Shown piece after piece: positions 46,827-55,509 of a DNA stretch of 64,000 nucleotides. The first letter of the stretch is position 1. Each line of letters begins with the position of its first letter. A program made the translations under genes and the position numbers. Source of the stretch: Improbicoccus devescovinae. GTDB lineage: Bacteria; Bacillota; Clostridia; Oscillospirales; Acutalibacteraceae. The notes below the pieces were generated by a model, which saw only the letters and a list, made by a program, of their open reading frames with translations, had not been told where the DNA came from and ran no database searches. The stretch covers positions 372,001 to 436,000 of the forward strand of contig BSWA01000001.1 in NCBI GenBank assembly GCA_036245095.1. Direction: 5' to 3'.

Positions 46827-47235
46827 CCAGTAGACTTATTTTATTAGTATGCTATAATACAAAAAAACTCAAGATATTCTTCGTCCTAGAATTAATCCTG
46901 ATGATGCTTATGTGTAAGTTGTATTTAAAACTCAATAAAAGGAGAATATTAATGTGAAAGCTAAATATATAGTAAAAACTTTTGCTATAATTGCAGCAAT
47001 ATCTAATATTCAAGCCGTACGATTACTAGCATTTACTCGTAAGACTAAAATTACCCCTGATGTACATATATCTGATAAAATTAAACCCACGCCGATAATC
47101 GCAGGGTCTAATATGAATAGCAATGAAACAAATTCAAATGTAAATCCTGAAGAAACTGACCAAAATACTAAGCCTACTGACAATGAATTTACTTACAGCC
47201 TAGATCAAACTAAGCCCAAAATTAACAAGAAATTA
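46827..47235 (+). repeat. 409-bp direct repeat, copy B
   Basis: Identical to 44296-44704. After codon 94 the two genes stay similar only across the membrane segment and then differ fully, so the shared part is a module. Confidence 0.97.
46831..46858 (+). promoter_or_regulatory. Promoter of OTU-type gene B
   Basis: Same TAGACT-16-TATAAT with extended -10 as copy A, inside the duplicated segment. Confidence 0.7.
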
Positions 47236-49497
47236 ATATATTCAGGTGCGGCTGTTGGTGGTGTAGCGCTGATAGCTCTTGTTGCAACTCTTGCAGGTAA
47301 TTATATTCTTGGCAAGAGTCAAGCAAAGCCAATAATTACCCCACACGCATCGCCTGATACGCCAATGGGCAACGCGAACTCACAAACTCAGGGCCATCAT
47401 CCAGAAAGTCCGTCCGAGCCAGGCCGTGAGCGGTCTGAAACTGCGCCAGATCCGACGTTGGATGTCACTTCCAATAAACCTGCGAATGAACCTAAATCAA
47501 CAGGTAATACAACAGGCATCGCGAAGCCTACAGAACCTAGCAGACCAGGCGTGATGACGCACCCGTCGGTGCCTACAGCCGTAATGACCGGGACCGAATC
47601 GCCCCCGAATAAAAAAGAACTTAAAGAATGGGATGCGCTTCAACAGCGAGCTTTAGAATATATTTCTGATCCGGAAATTGCACGGTCAGCAGTAATGACT
47701 GTTCGTATACCTACTTTATATGGATTATCACATATTATTGAAAAAAATTTAATACCGCTTTCTAATGGGCGATCTTGGTGTTTTTTTATGAGTATTCTTC
47801 ATATGTTTGGAAGCATCCCGGGGGTGATGCATGAAATATTACAAGATACTACATCTGTCTATAGAATATTTTCACTTAATGATCCTGAAGATATTACAAA
47901 TGGCTTATTGCTGCGCGCTATGCTTTATGATTATTTGCAATTGAAGCGTGGACGCATACATCGGATGGACATAGCTAAATACCAAAATTATTACAAACCA
48001 TCTGACAACAGCAGTGGCGGCGATCATATAGCTCCTTTGCTGAAAGTAGCTGCTATGACAGATATACCGGTGATAGCAATAAGTATCACGCATAAAGATC
48101 CCCCGAAGATTGATGCAAAAAGATTGGTTCGTGAATTTGATATGAATACTTGTGGCACACGCCCGAAATACCTTGTGGTTTGTATTGACACTTCGCATTC
48201 ACAAACTGTTCGAACTCCTATTGTCCTTGATCTGGGTCCAGTCGCGAAATATGCCCTCTCAGGGTTATCTGTGCATGCACCTGGACATTATTATTGTGGT
48301 ATATTAAAATCCCAAGAAGAAATGACGCAAATAGATTCAATTTCCGGAGTAGCAAAGAAAACCTGCAAATATTTTGATGAATGCGGCCCATGGGATAAGG
48401 GTCTGCAAAATTCACATAGAGTCGCAGTGTATGAGCTTCTCGCTGACCGAGACATAGAGTACCACTATGGCCAAATAGAAGACGATTGGATCTTAAAGCG
48501 TCCCGATTCAGCATCAGTCGACAGCACTGAAGGCGAAGAGCCGCCAAAATATGTACTAAATTCATATCTGGAAGCGGTGAATGGGCCTATTATCTTACCC
48601 AGGCATGTATATACATGTCTTGATGGCTTATATGGCCGCCATGGCTTTGTATATGCTATACTTCAATGGTTTTGCACTGACTTCTGGGCCATGAAAGTTG
48701 TGAATACATATAGTACTTTACATGATGAAATAGCAGAGGAAATTAAAAAAACAAACGACGCCGAAGTCGGAGTGTCAACGACATCGCATATAGCAACAGA
48801 TGACGAAAATAAAAAATTTCTGGGCCAACTGGGCTTCCTAGATTCATCTCTTCCGATCAGCAGAGAGTTTACATCCGGTTCGAGACCCACAGTAACAACC
48901 ACGACATATGCTGAAAACCCCTCACGAAAGAAAACAAACATGTGGCTTCGCAGTCAAATGCGAATGTTAGTGCAATCATGTATTTCCTCGGTTATTCTAT
49001 CAGGAAGACCTATACAAATACTTGATTGGTTCGGAACAGAATTAGTAGATATCGGAAAGAAACCAAAACAAGCCCTAATAGAATTATTAGCGCTATCAAA
49101 GAAGACGTCCGGTAAGCTTATATATAGCCAAGAACCAACCCCAAGCGCATTAACTAAAACAATAAAAAAAGCAATCTCGGAAACAGAGCTTAGTAAATAC
49201 AAAAACACTAAATCCGAGGGCTGGTGTTACCTAGGCGTAAACGAGACAAATACGAGTCTCAGGGAAATAAAAACCAAGTTGGCAACCATGCCCAGAACAG
49301 AGCTAGACATACCTGATATGGAATTAACTCATGCGGGAGTAATAATAGAAACCGATGCAAATAAATACGAGTATTTCCGTGCAACACCCAGGGGCGAGCT
49401 AGAAAGACTCAGGACCATAGGCGACCCTCCCGATGAAACGGCACTTAGGAAAACCTGGCATATTTATACTTTAGAACATAATACAAAAATTTATTAA
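46954..49497 (+). CDS. Exported OTU-type protein, copy B, with altered active-site motif
   Basis: 847 residues, GTG start as in copy A. Same signal peptide (5-26), hydrophilic segment and membrane segment (95-120, IYSGAAVGGVALIALVATLAG). A Pro/Thr/Ser-rich linker covers about 125-225. The OTU-like core: NGRSWCFFMSILHMF with Cys276, SSGGDHIAPLLKVAAMTDIPVIAISI as middle signature, and HAPGHYYCGIL with His445. Where copy A has DGFC this has RSWC, so the usual Asp is missing. The part after about 500 is unassigned and not similar to copy A. GC content is higher than in core genes. It could bind ubiquitin without cutting, or use another acidic residue. Confidence 0.75.
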   Translation: MKAKYIVKTFAIIAAISNIQAVRLLAFTRKTKITPDVHISDKIKPTPIIAGSNMNSNETNSNVNPEETDQNTKPTDNEFTYSLDQTKPKINKKLIYSGAAVGGVALIALVATLAGNYILGKSQAKPIITPHASPDTPMGNANSQTQGHHPESPSEPGRERSETAPDPTLDVTSNKPANEPKSTGNTTGIAKPTEPSRPGVMTHPSVPTAVMTGTESPPNKKELKEWDALQQRALEYISDPEIARSAVMTVRIPTLYGLSHIIEKNLIPLSNGRSWCFFMSILHMFGSIPGVMHEILQDTTSVYRIFSLNDPEDITNGLLLRAMLYDYLQLKRGRIHRMDIAKYQNYYKPSDNSSGGDHIAPLLKVAAMTDIPVIAISITHKDPPKIDAKRLVREFDMNTCGTRPKYLVVCIDTSHSQTVRTPIVLDLGPVAKYALSGLSVHAPGHYYCGILKSQEEMTQIDSISGVAKKTCKYFDECGPWDKGLQNSHRVAVYELLADRDIEYHYGQIEDDWILKRPDSASVDSTEGEEPPKYVLNSYLEAVNGPIILPRHVYTCLDGLYGRHGFVYAILQWFCTDFWAMKVVNTYSTLHDEIAEEIKKTNDAEVGVSTTSHIATDDENKKFLGQLGFLDSSLPISREFTSGSRPTVTTTTYAENPSRKKTNMWLRSQMRMLVQSCISSVILSGRPIQILDWFGTELVDIGKKPKQALIELLALSKKTSGKLIYSQEPTPSALTKTIKKAISETELSKYKNTKSEGWCYLGVNETNTSLREIKTKLATMPRTELDIPDMELTHAGVIIETDANKYEYFRATPRGELERLRTIGDPPDETALRKTWHIYTLEHNTKIY

Positions 49498-49672
49498 TAA
49501 GCAAAGCCCGGGCAGCTTTCGCACAAATATGCCAAAAAAATATTTATTTTTTGAATTATATGTTATAATTAATTCATGGGACCGAAGAGCACTTATTTTA
49601 ATTTTTAACTCTATATCCTAAGTTGCTTGGATAACATATTTTTATTAAATTATATCAAAAAATATATATTTG

Positions 49673-50887
49673 TCAACAAGAAGCTTTAATTTTTTTCGTT
49701 TGCGCAATTAACTGTTCGATAATTTTTCTTTTAAATGGCTTCTTCGAGTGTAGAGCTTTGGCAGCCGTGATAGCCGTAATAATAGAATCACATTTACCTT
49801 CTGGCGTTGTGTCTTCGTCTTCTAATATTTCCTTGGTACTAACTAGCAACTTATGAACCGTACCATTCGATTTAACAAGATTTAAAAATCTTGGAGATAT
49901 AAAAAAAATATCAATTATATATTCACATGCTTGTTTTAGTTTAGGTAAATTAGAAGCACTTGAAATTATGGTTTCTATTTTTTTCATTTCATCTCTATAA
50001 TTTGGCAAAGATGACAAAAAATCTTCCATTACTTTCTTTTGTATACCCAGTTTTTTAAAAATAACTTTTGTTAAAATTTTTTCCCTATTAGAATATCTTT
50101 TTTCATGTAAAAATATCAAAGGTAAATATTTTGCAAGGGTCTTGATTTTAATTTCTCTTCTTTTAGTATCATATATCATATCAGCGTCGATGTCAAGAAA
50201 TATCCCTTTTAGAGTTGATGAAGCAAATTGATTTGTTAATTTATGACAGTCATTATGTCCCAGTGTTGTTATTATTATTAAATCGGCATTATTTATTTCC
50301 ATAGGAGTACAATTAAATTGTGTCCCCATAGAATAAACAACAACTGCGCGGACGTGATTGGAACTGATTTTACTTACGTCAAATTTACGATTTTTTTTCT
50401 GCAATCTATTAAGAGGGCCTGAATAAGCATCGCTGGTACTTAATGAAATTTTTATGCTAGGTTCATCTTCGTATTCTTCCTTAAGTTTTTTAGTAACTAA
50501 ACTTGCGGTCGTGCCGCCCCTGCTCCGACCCATAAGCTTAATAATTATTTCCTTAAAATTATCTTTATTTTTATCTACTTCTTGTTTTATAAGCTGAACA
50601 GCTTTGCCTGATGTGGTGCTTATACTATTGCGTCCGATATCAAATATTCCGGGCCCGATAAACGTGAACTCAATAATATTTTCGCCGCTGGTTTTCATTC
50701 GAACACCTGGGAAGTCTTTTATTTTTTCCCCATAGGTATCAATAACTGCCTGTTCAGCGGCTTCTTTAGCATCATATTTATTTTTGCGATTATCGGAAGC
50801 GGCTTTTAAAGTGGCTATATAAGTACTAGAATTTTTAAATGTCGCGCACGTTCCAAAAAATATAGCTTCTATAAAGTATGTGTCCAT
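49673..50887 (-). CDS. Hypothetical protein with possible alpha/beta-hydrolase motif
   Basis: 404 residues, ATG behind GGTGGTGA. Residues 108-126 (EIIIKLMGRSRGGTTASLV) look like the nucleophile elbow of an alpha/beta hydrolase (strand, GxSxGG, helix), similar to lipase-like enzymes with a GxSRG motif. FTFIGPGIFDIG before it may form the oxyanion region; later VVVYSMGTQFNC and LGHNDCHKL may hold acid and His. The C-terminal 150 residues are helical. No signal peptide. I cannot assign a family. It converges with OTU copy B and seems part of the accessory island. Confidence 0.55.
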   Translation of the reverse strand: MDTYFIEAIFFGTCATFKNSSTYIATLKAASDNRKNKYDAKEAAEQAVIDTYGEKIKDFPGVRMKTSGENIIEFTFIGPGIFDIGRNSISTTSGKAVQLIKQEVDKNKDNFKEIIIKLMGRSRGGTTASLVTKKLKEEYEDEPSIKISLSTSDAYSGPLNRLQKKNRKFDVSKISSNHVRAVVVYSMGTQFNCTPMEINNADLIIITTLGHNDCHKLTNQFASSTLKGIFLDIDADMIYDTKRREIKIKTLAKYLPLIFLHEKRYSNREKILTKVIFKKLGIQKKVMEDFLSSLPNYRDEMKKIETIISSASNLPKLKQACEYIIDIFFISPRFLNLVKSNGTVHKLLVSTKEILEDEDTTPEGKCDSIITAITAAKALHSKKPFKRKIIEQLIAQTKKIKASC

Positions 50888-51184
50888 AAAATCACCACCA
50901 AAATTATTTATAAAAATTATATCAAAAATATGTTTTTTGTCAATATATTAATTTTTTAAACAACATGCCAATAAAAATAATACAAATAAAAAGCAGTTTC
51001 TTGATATTTATAAGTACGTTTAATTTTTGAATTTGACTTATGCAAAGCTTTAACTTCGCAATGCACGCAAATATTCAAGCATTATTAACAATAACTTTGA
51101 TAGAAATCTTGTTTTTTCGTCTTATGTGAGCTTTATGAAAAATATTTTATAAAATATGCACAAATTTTTAGTTTATTTTAATTA

Positions 51185-52438
51185 TTAAATGTGTATATTT
51201 TTTTTGTATTCCTCGACGCCCGGTTGATTAAATGGATTTACTCCTAAAATATAAGCTGAAATTGCACAAGATTTTTCAAAAAAGAATACGACCTTCCCAA
51301 GTTCTTTTTCAGAAAAATCTTTTAATTTTATTAATCCACAAGGAGTTCCTCCCTGAGTATGAGCTCTAATTGTAGCATCTAAAATTTGTGAGTTTATATA
51401 ATTAAATGACTTATTTTTTGTAAAATTTATATATTTTTGATAAAAAGAATCATCAATTTTTACGTCTGTTTTTAAGTTTTCGACACAAATTACAGTCTCA
51501 AAGCATATTTTAGAGCCTTCTTGTATAAATTGACCCATAGAATGTAAATCTCGAGAAAATAACAAATATGTAGGAAATATGCCTTTGTTATTTTTACCTT
51601 CGCTTTCTGCAAAAAGCTGCTGCCACCATAGCAGGAAATATAATAATCTTTGGTTATATGATACTAAAATTTCTATTAATTTATTTTTTTTATATAAAAT
51701 ATTACGAATAATAGCATATTTTAGGCATATATTATTTTTAAAATCAAAATTTTTAAATTCAGTAATTACACTAGCTGCACCGTCTAATATTTTCGTAATA
51801 TTTCCGCCAGCGATCGCAATCGGAAGCAATGCAGCAGGAGTTAAAATTGAATATCTTCCACCGATATTTTCAGGGATTTCAAAAGATTCACAGTTATATA
51901 TATTTACAAATTCTCTTAAAAAACCACGAGTTTTATTAGTAATAATAACCATTTTTTTATTGAAATTTTGTTTATACTTGCCAATCATGAAATTTAATAA
52001 TACTTGAAATGCAGACATGATTTCGAGTGTGCTCCCGGATTTAGATATTACTAACAAAAAAACATCTTTATCTTGAGATTTATTTAACACATTTAACAAA
52101 GGTTCAGGATCCATTGTATTCCCCAGAAAATATATTTTATTATTATTATTAAAATTATCAAGACCTAAAAAATCGATTGCCGCCTTAGCCCCAAGAAACG
52201 AGCCTCCAATTCCTATTATTATCACAATTTGAGAATTAGCACGAATATACTCTGCGATTTCCAATATTTTTTTAGTATGTAAATTAAAACAATCCAACCA
52301 TCCCAACATGTCGCATCCTGGACCGTTCCTGGATTCAAGCATATTAAAAGCATCATGCGCCGCTGGCATGATAAAATTATAATCTTCCGAATTTATAAAG
52401 TTGCATAAAAATTTATCATCAAATAGCAAAAATACCAC
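51185..52438 (-). CDS. pgi: Glucose-6-phosphate isomerase
   Basis: 417 residues, a little shorter than the 440-450 of most Firmicutes. Interconverts glucose-6-phosphate and fructose-6-phosphate. Signatures: IIGIGGSFLGAKAAIDFLG, LLVISKSGSTLEIM, ENIGGRYSILTPAALLPIAIAGG, FAESEGKNNKGIFPTYLLFSRDLHSMGQFIQ with the catalytic Glu/His, and NPFNQPGVEEYK with Gln-Pro-Gly-Val-Glu. All active-site motifs are present. Start uncertain: GTG 52438 or TTG 52429. The upstream gap holds a MITE fragment. Confidence 0.95.
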   Translation of the reverse strand: MVFLLFDDKFLCNFINSEDYNFIMPAAHDAFNMLESRNGPGCDMLGWLDCFNLHTKKILEIAEYIRANSQIVIIIGIGGSFLGAKAAIDFLGLDNFNNNNKIYFLGNTMDPEPLLNVLNKSQDKDVFLLVISKSGSTLEIMSAFQVLLNFMIGKYKQNFNKKMVIITNKTRGFLREFVNIYNCESFEIPENIGGRYSILTPAALLPIAIAGGNITKILDGAASVITEFKNFDFKNNICLKYAIIRNILYKKNKLIEILVSYNQRLLYFLLWWQQLFAESEGKNNKGIFPTYLLFSRDLHSMGQFIQEGSKICFETVICVENLKTDVKIDDSFYQKYINFTKNKSFNYINSQILDATIRAHTQGGTPCGLIKLKDFSEKELGKVVFFFEKSCAISAYILGVNPFNQPGVEEYKKNIHI

Positions 52439-52511
52439 ACTCTTGCATAAAAATATCAGACATGATGATAGTATATAATTTTAAAAAAATTATTTCAATA
52501 GATTAGTAATA

Positions 52512-52631
52512 TATATTTTTTTTGCAAATTTTATAATTAATACGTTATTCGAAACTACACACATACAACCAGTATGCTACACGTTTATGTACTCCTGTTT
52601 ACTCAAAATTTACAAAAATAATTCAGTTATA
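52512..52631. repeat. MITE-like element, copy 3 (ends worn)
   Basis: GAAACTAC-CACATACAA-CAGTATGCTACACGTTT and ACAAAAATAATTCAGTT match the interior and right part of copy 1; the outer AGACCTGTC ends are missing. It lies directly at the end of spoIIIAG. Confidence 0.75.
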
Positions 52632-53201
52632 TTATTTTAATTGTGCAACATGTATATGAACAGGCATAATATTAAATACAGAAGCTATAGTTTCTGTTAT
52701 CTCATTTCTTATATTTGGATCTCCGCCGCCTTCACAGACTATTACAACGCCTTTAATTTTAGGTAAAATTTCCGTTAAAATCACGGGATGTTCATTGCCA
52801 TCAGAATCTTTAGTTGTGATATATTTTTTTTGTTTATCACCGGTTTTTTTGCGTTTAACCGAACCATTAGATTCATCAAAAATTTTCTCATTATTTTGTT
52901 TACCTTCAGTAGCGTAAATTATTTCTTTTGTATTCTCGAAAGTTATAAATACTTTTGTATTGCCTACGCCTGAAATATTAGAAATAATATTTTCCAGATC
53001 ATACTTCATTTTTTTTTCATAATCTACCTCATTATTTTGTGAATTTTGTATATATTTAAAAGAATTTTTCTTCGTTAATTTAGCAAATGTCATAAATAAA
53101 ACGCCTATTATACTTAAGATAATAATAATATTAATAACAAATTCTCTATTATTTAATAATTTTTTAATATTTAAATTACGAATTTTTTTAATTAATTCCA
53201 T
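52632..53201 (-). CDS. spoIIIAG: Stage III sporulation protein AG
   Basis: 189 residues. Ring-forming membrane protein of the SpoIIIA-SpoIIQ channel between mother cell and forespore. Residues 19-42 are a membrane anchor; the ring-building domain follows with SGVGNTKVFITFENTKEIIYATE, and the C-terminal PKIKGVVIVCEGGGDPNIRNEITE segment is the family signature. The C-terminus (VFNIMPVHIHVAQLK) looks complete. Last gene in the operon here; spoIIIAH, the next in other genomes, is missing and a MITE fragment follows. Confidence 0.92.
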   Translation of the reverse strand: MELIKKIRNLNIKKLLNNREFVINIIIILSIIGVLFMTFAKLTKKNSFKYIQNSQNNEVDYEKKMKYDLENIISNISGVGNTKVFITFENTKEIIYATEGKQNNEKIFDESNGSVKRKKTGDKQKKYITTKDSDGNEHPVILTEILPKIKGVVIVCEGGGDPNIRNEITETIASVFNIMPVHIHVAQLK

Positions 53202-53210
53202 TTTAGTCTC

Positions 53211-53684
53211 CTAATTATTAAATTCAAAATGAATTTCGATTAAATTTTTTAATTCTTTTTTAATAATTTCTTCAAGTTCTGATTCCATTTTTGAAAATCT
53301 AATATTTAATTTAATCTTAGTAATAATTTTTTCAGAATTTTCATTAATATCTATGATAATATCATCTGGAGTAATACTTTTTTTATTTAAAATTTCCAAA
53401 ATTTTAGATTTCGCGTCTTTTTTCACAGCTTTAAATATTCTCTGAGTTAATTTTTTATTTTCAAAATCGCAAATATTATTATTATTATATTCTTGTGAAA
53501 ATTTTATTAAATTTATATTACTAACAATTTTTTGAAGTGGCATCAAAATTGTCAACAAAAAAAAACCACTTATTACCGAATTAACTATTGTTTTTTTATT
53601 TTTATCAGGCAAAATAAATTCTATGAATGTGCATATAAATGCAGCGCACGAAAAAACAGATACCCAAGCTTTTATGTCATTCAT
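53211..53684 (-). CDS. spoIIIAF: Stage III sporulation protein AF
   Basis: 157 residues. Two N-terminal membrane segments (residues 8-27 and 35-55; WVSVFSCAAFICTFIEFILP then VNSVISGFFLLTILMPL) and a C-terminal soluble ring-building domain. DIIIDINENSEKIITKIKLNI fits the family. A member of the SpoIIIA channel complex. Position between AE and AG with short gaps supports the name. Confidence 0.9.
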   Translation of the reverse strand: MNDIKAWVSVFSCAAFICTFIEFILPDKNKKTIVNSVISGFFLLTILMPLQKIVSNINLIKFSQEYNNNNICDFENKKLTQRIFKAVKKDAKSKILEILNKKSITPDDIIIDINENSEKIITKIKLNIRFSKMESELEEIIKKELKNLIEIHFEFNN

Positions 53685-53704
53685 AAAAAATCACCTAAAT
53701 TTTA

Positions 53705-54844
53705 TTATTTTAATATTAGCGTCGTGCATAATATGAACACAGTCAACGAAAATATTAAGAAAGCGAACAATATTTTTATTACTTTTTCACACAAATTAAG
53801 TAATACAGAAATATTTGAAATGCTAAAAGATTCACTTAAAAATACGCAAATATTTATTGAAAGTATCCAAACAGCACATTCTATAATAGGAGGTAAAAAA
53901 ATTACTGAAACTGATATCATTCCAAAAACACCTACAGTAGACTTTAATATATCAAGACAAGCAGCAACTCCAGTCGAGGCTTCTCCGAGTATGCCGCCAA
54001 TCAGCGGCACTATGTTAAACAAAAATTTTATGCTTTTTTCCGAAGTATTTCGTAATGAGTTTGAGACTAGATTTTGCCAAGATATTAAACTGGTAAAAAT
54101 TATTGAGATAAAAGATAAACTAAATAACAAAAATTTATAAAATAAATCGCAAATTTTATTAAATTTTACTTCAAGATTAATAGCTGAAATAATAGAAATT
54201 CCTAATAATATTTCAAAAAAATTCTCGAATATTTTTTCAGACCAATTGTATATATTTTGGCATCCGCATGCCATTATTGCTCCGTAGGACGCTGATACAA
54301 TAGGTTTGCCTGTTGCTATGCCAATGCCACTTATAATAGGCGCAAAGCATAAGACAAATCCTGAAGCGCATCTCAATGTTACCGAAATATACTTGACGAA
54401 ATATAATATAGGCGTAAGTAAAATTAAAATTATTAAACAAGTATTTATTTTATTAAATATATTTTCGTAATTAGAACCAGAATGAATTGGAATGAAAGAT
54501 TTTAAAAATATTGAAATTAAAATTATTCCCATCACAGAAGCAATTATTTTCAATGGTGTTTTGATTTTTTCTTTTAGTGAATTTTTAACAAAAATAATGA
54601 TTTTTTCTATATTAATATTGGTAATTTTTAATATATTATTATCATAAATTCCAAAATCTTCAAGAGATTTTAATATATTTTCAGGCAATTTTTCTTTAAG
54701 TTTATCTGCACCACTAATTTTAAATTGCTTATTATATTCGTGCGAATTATATATATTTTCGGATGCATATATATTAATTTTATTCAAAATCATGAAAAAA
54801 AATATTATTAATATAAATTTTTTGATTATTTTATTAAAATCCAT
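53705..54844 (-). CDS. spoIIIAE: Stage III sporulation protein AE
   Basis: 379 residues. Multi-pass membrane subunit of the SpoIIIA complex. N-terminal signal-like segment (10-28), an outer helical domain to about 100, then about seven membrane segments with the family motifs (ASGFVLCFAPIISGIGIATGKP, KFLFNIVPLIGGILGEASTGVAACLDILKS). Normal length. Follows spoIIIAD by 29 bp. Confidence 0.93.
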   Translation of the reverse strand: MDFNKIIKKFILIIFFFMILNKINIYASENIYNSHEYNKQFKISGADKLKEKLPENILKSLEDFGIYDNNILKITNINIEKIIIFVKNSLKEKIKTPLKIIASVMGIILISIFLKSFIPIHSGSNYENIFNKINTCLIILILLTPILYFVKYISVTLRCASGFVLCFAPIISGIGIATGKPIVSASYGAIMACGCQNIYNWSEKIFENFFEILLGISIISAINLEVKFNKICDLFYKFLLFSLSFISIIFTSLISWQNLVSNSLRNTSEKSIKFLFNIVPLIGGILGEASTGVAACLDILKSTVGVFGMISVSVIFLPPIIECAVWILSINICVFLSESFSISNISVLLNLCEKVIKILFAFLIFSLTVFILCTTLILK

Positions 54845-54873
54845 TTGTGAAAACTTCCTAAAATTTTTTAAAT

Positions 54874-55260
54874 TTAATCCAAAAAAATATGAATTGTCCT
54901 CAAAACTTCAAAAAAAATAGGCAACGCATTTATTGAAATAAAAATTTTACCAGCGAATTCTATTTTATTAGCTAAAGCCTGATTTCCGGCGTCTTTACAA
55001 GAATCAGAAGCAAACTGAGTTAAAATATATGTACCTACGGTTTTTAATAATATATTTAAATATTCTACGGGAAGCCTAACGTAATTAAAAAATTGTTTAA
55101 TTTCGACAATAATTTTGTTTATTTCTGGCACACATAATATAAAAATTATTACGCAAGATAGCAAACTGCACAAAAATGAGAACTCTGGTAGATCTTTTTT
55201 TAACAAAATGGATATCAAAACAGAAACGATACAAAACAAAGTGATACTAATAATATTCAT
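54874..55260 (-). CDS. spoIIIAD: Stage III sporulation protein AD
   Basis: About 128 residues from ATG 55260 (TTG 55269 overlapping the upstream stop is an alternative). Four membrane segments; VRLPVEYLNILLKTVGTYILTQFASDSCKDAGNQALANKIE spans the conserved region (written here in parts: LLKTVGTYILTQ, DSCKDAGNQALANKIE). Membrane subunit of the SpoIIIA complex. Confidence 0.92.
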   Translation of the reverse strand: MNIISITLFCIVSVLISILLKKDLPEFSFLCSLLSCVIIFILCVPEINKIIVEIKQFFNYVRLPVEYLNILLKTVGTYILTQFASDSCKDAGNQALANKIEFAGKIFISINALPIFFEVLRTIHIFLD

Positions 55261-55265
55261 AATTA

Positions 55266-55460
55266 TCAAAGTCCAAATACTGATTTTATAGTTTTAAATA
55301 ATATATCTATTTCTTTAATCATGATCATTAGGACTACAATTAGCCCTGCCAAAGTTGTCATAGTAGCTTGTTCTTCGCGCCCGGAGCGAATCAAAACCTG
55401 ATTTAAAACTGCCACTATTATTCCTGTAGCTGCTATTTTAAAAACTAAATCAAGATTCAA
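55266..55460 (-). CDS. spoIIIAC: Stage III sporulation protein AC
   Basis: 64 residues, TTG start with GAAGGGAA. Two membrane segments separated by RSGREEQAT: the first ends with GIIVAVLNQVL, the second is AGLIVVLMIMIKEID. Size and the G-R-E-E loop match SpoIIIAC. Small membrane subunit of the SpoIIIA complex; its stop overlaps spoIIIAD. Confidence 0.93.
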   Translation of the reverse strand: MNLDLVFKIAATGIIVAVLNQVLIRSGREEQATMTTLAGLIVVLMIMIKEIDILFKTIKSVFGL

Positions 55461-55509
55461 TTTTTAGATTCCCTTCTTTTTATTAAATTAATATTAAATA
55501 AATATTATT

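Noticed and set aside
46763..46957. 64-residue open frame between the two OTU genes
   Set aside because: No ribosome site at its start, mostly low-complexity Ile/Tyr; only its last part, the leader frame of the module, is noted separately.
53532..54140. 202-residue plus-strand frame opposite spoIIIAF/AE
   Set aside because: Crosses two well-recognised genes of the spoIIIA operon on the other strand; composition is that of an antisense shadow.
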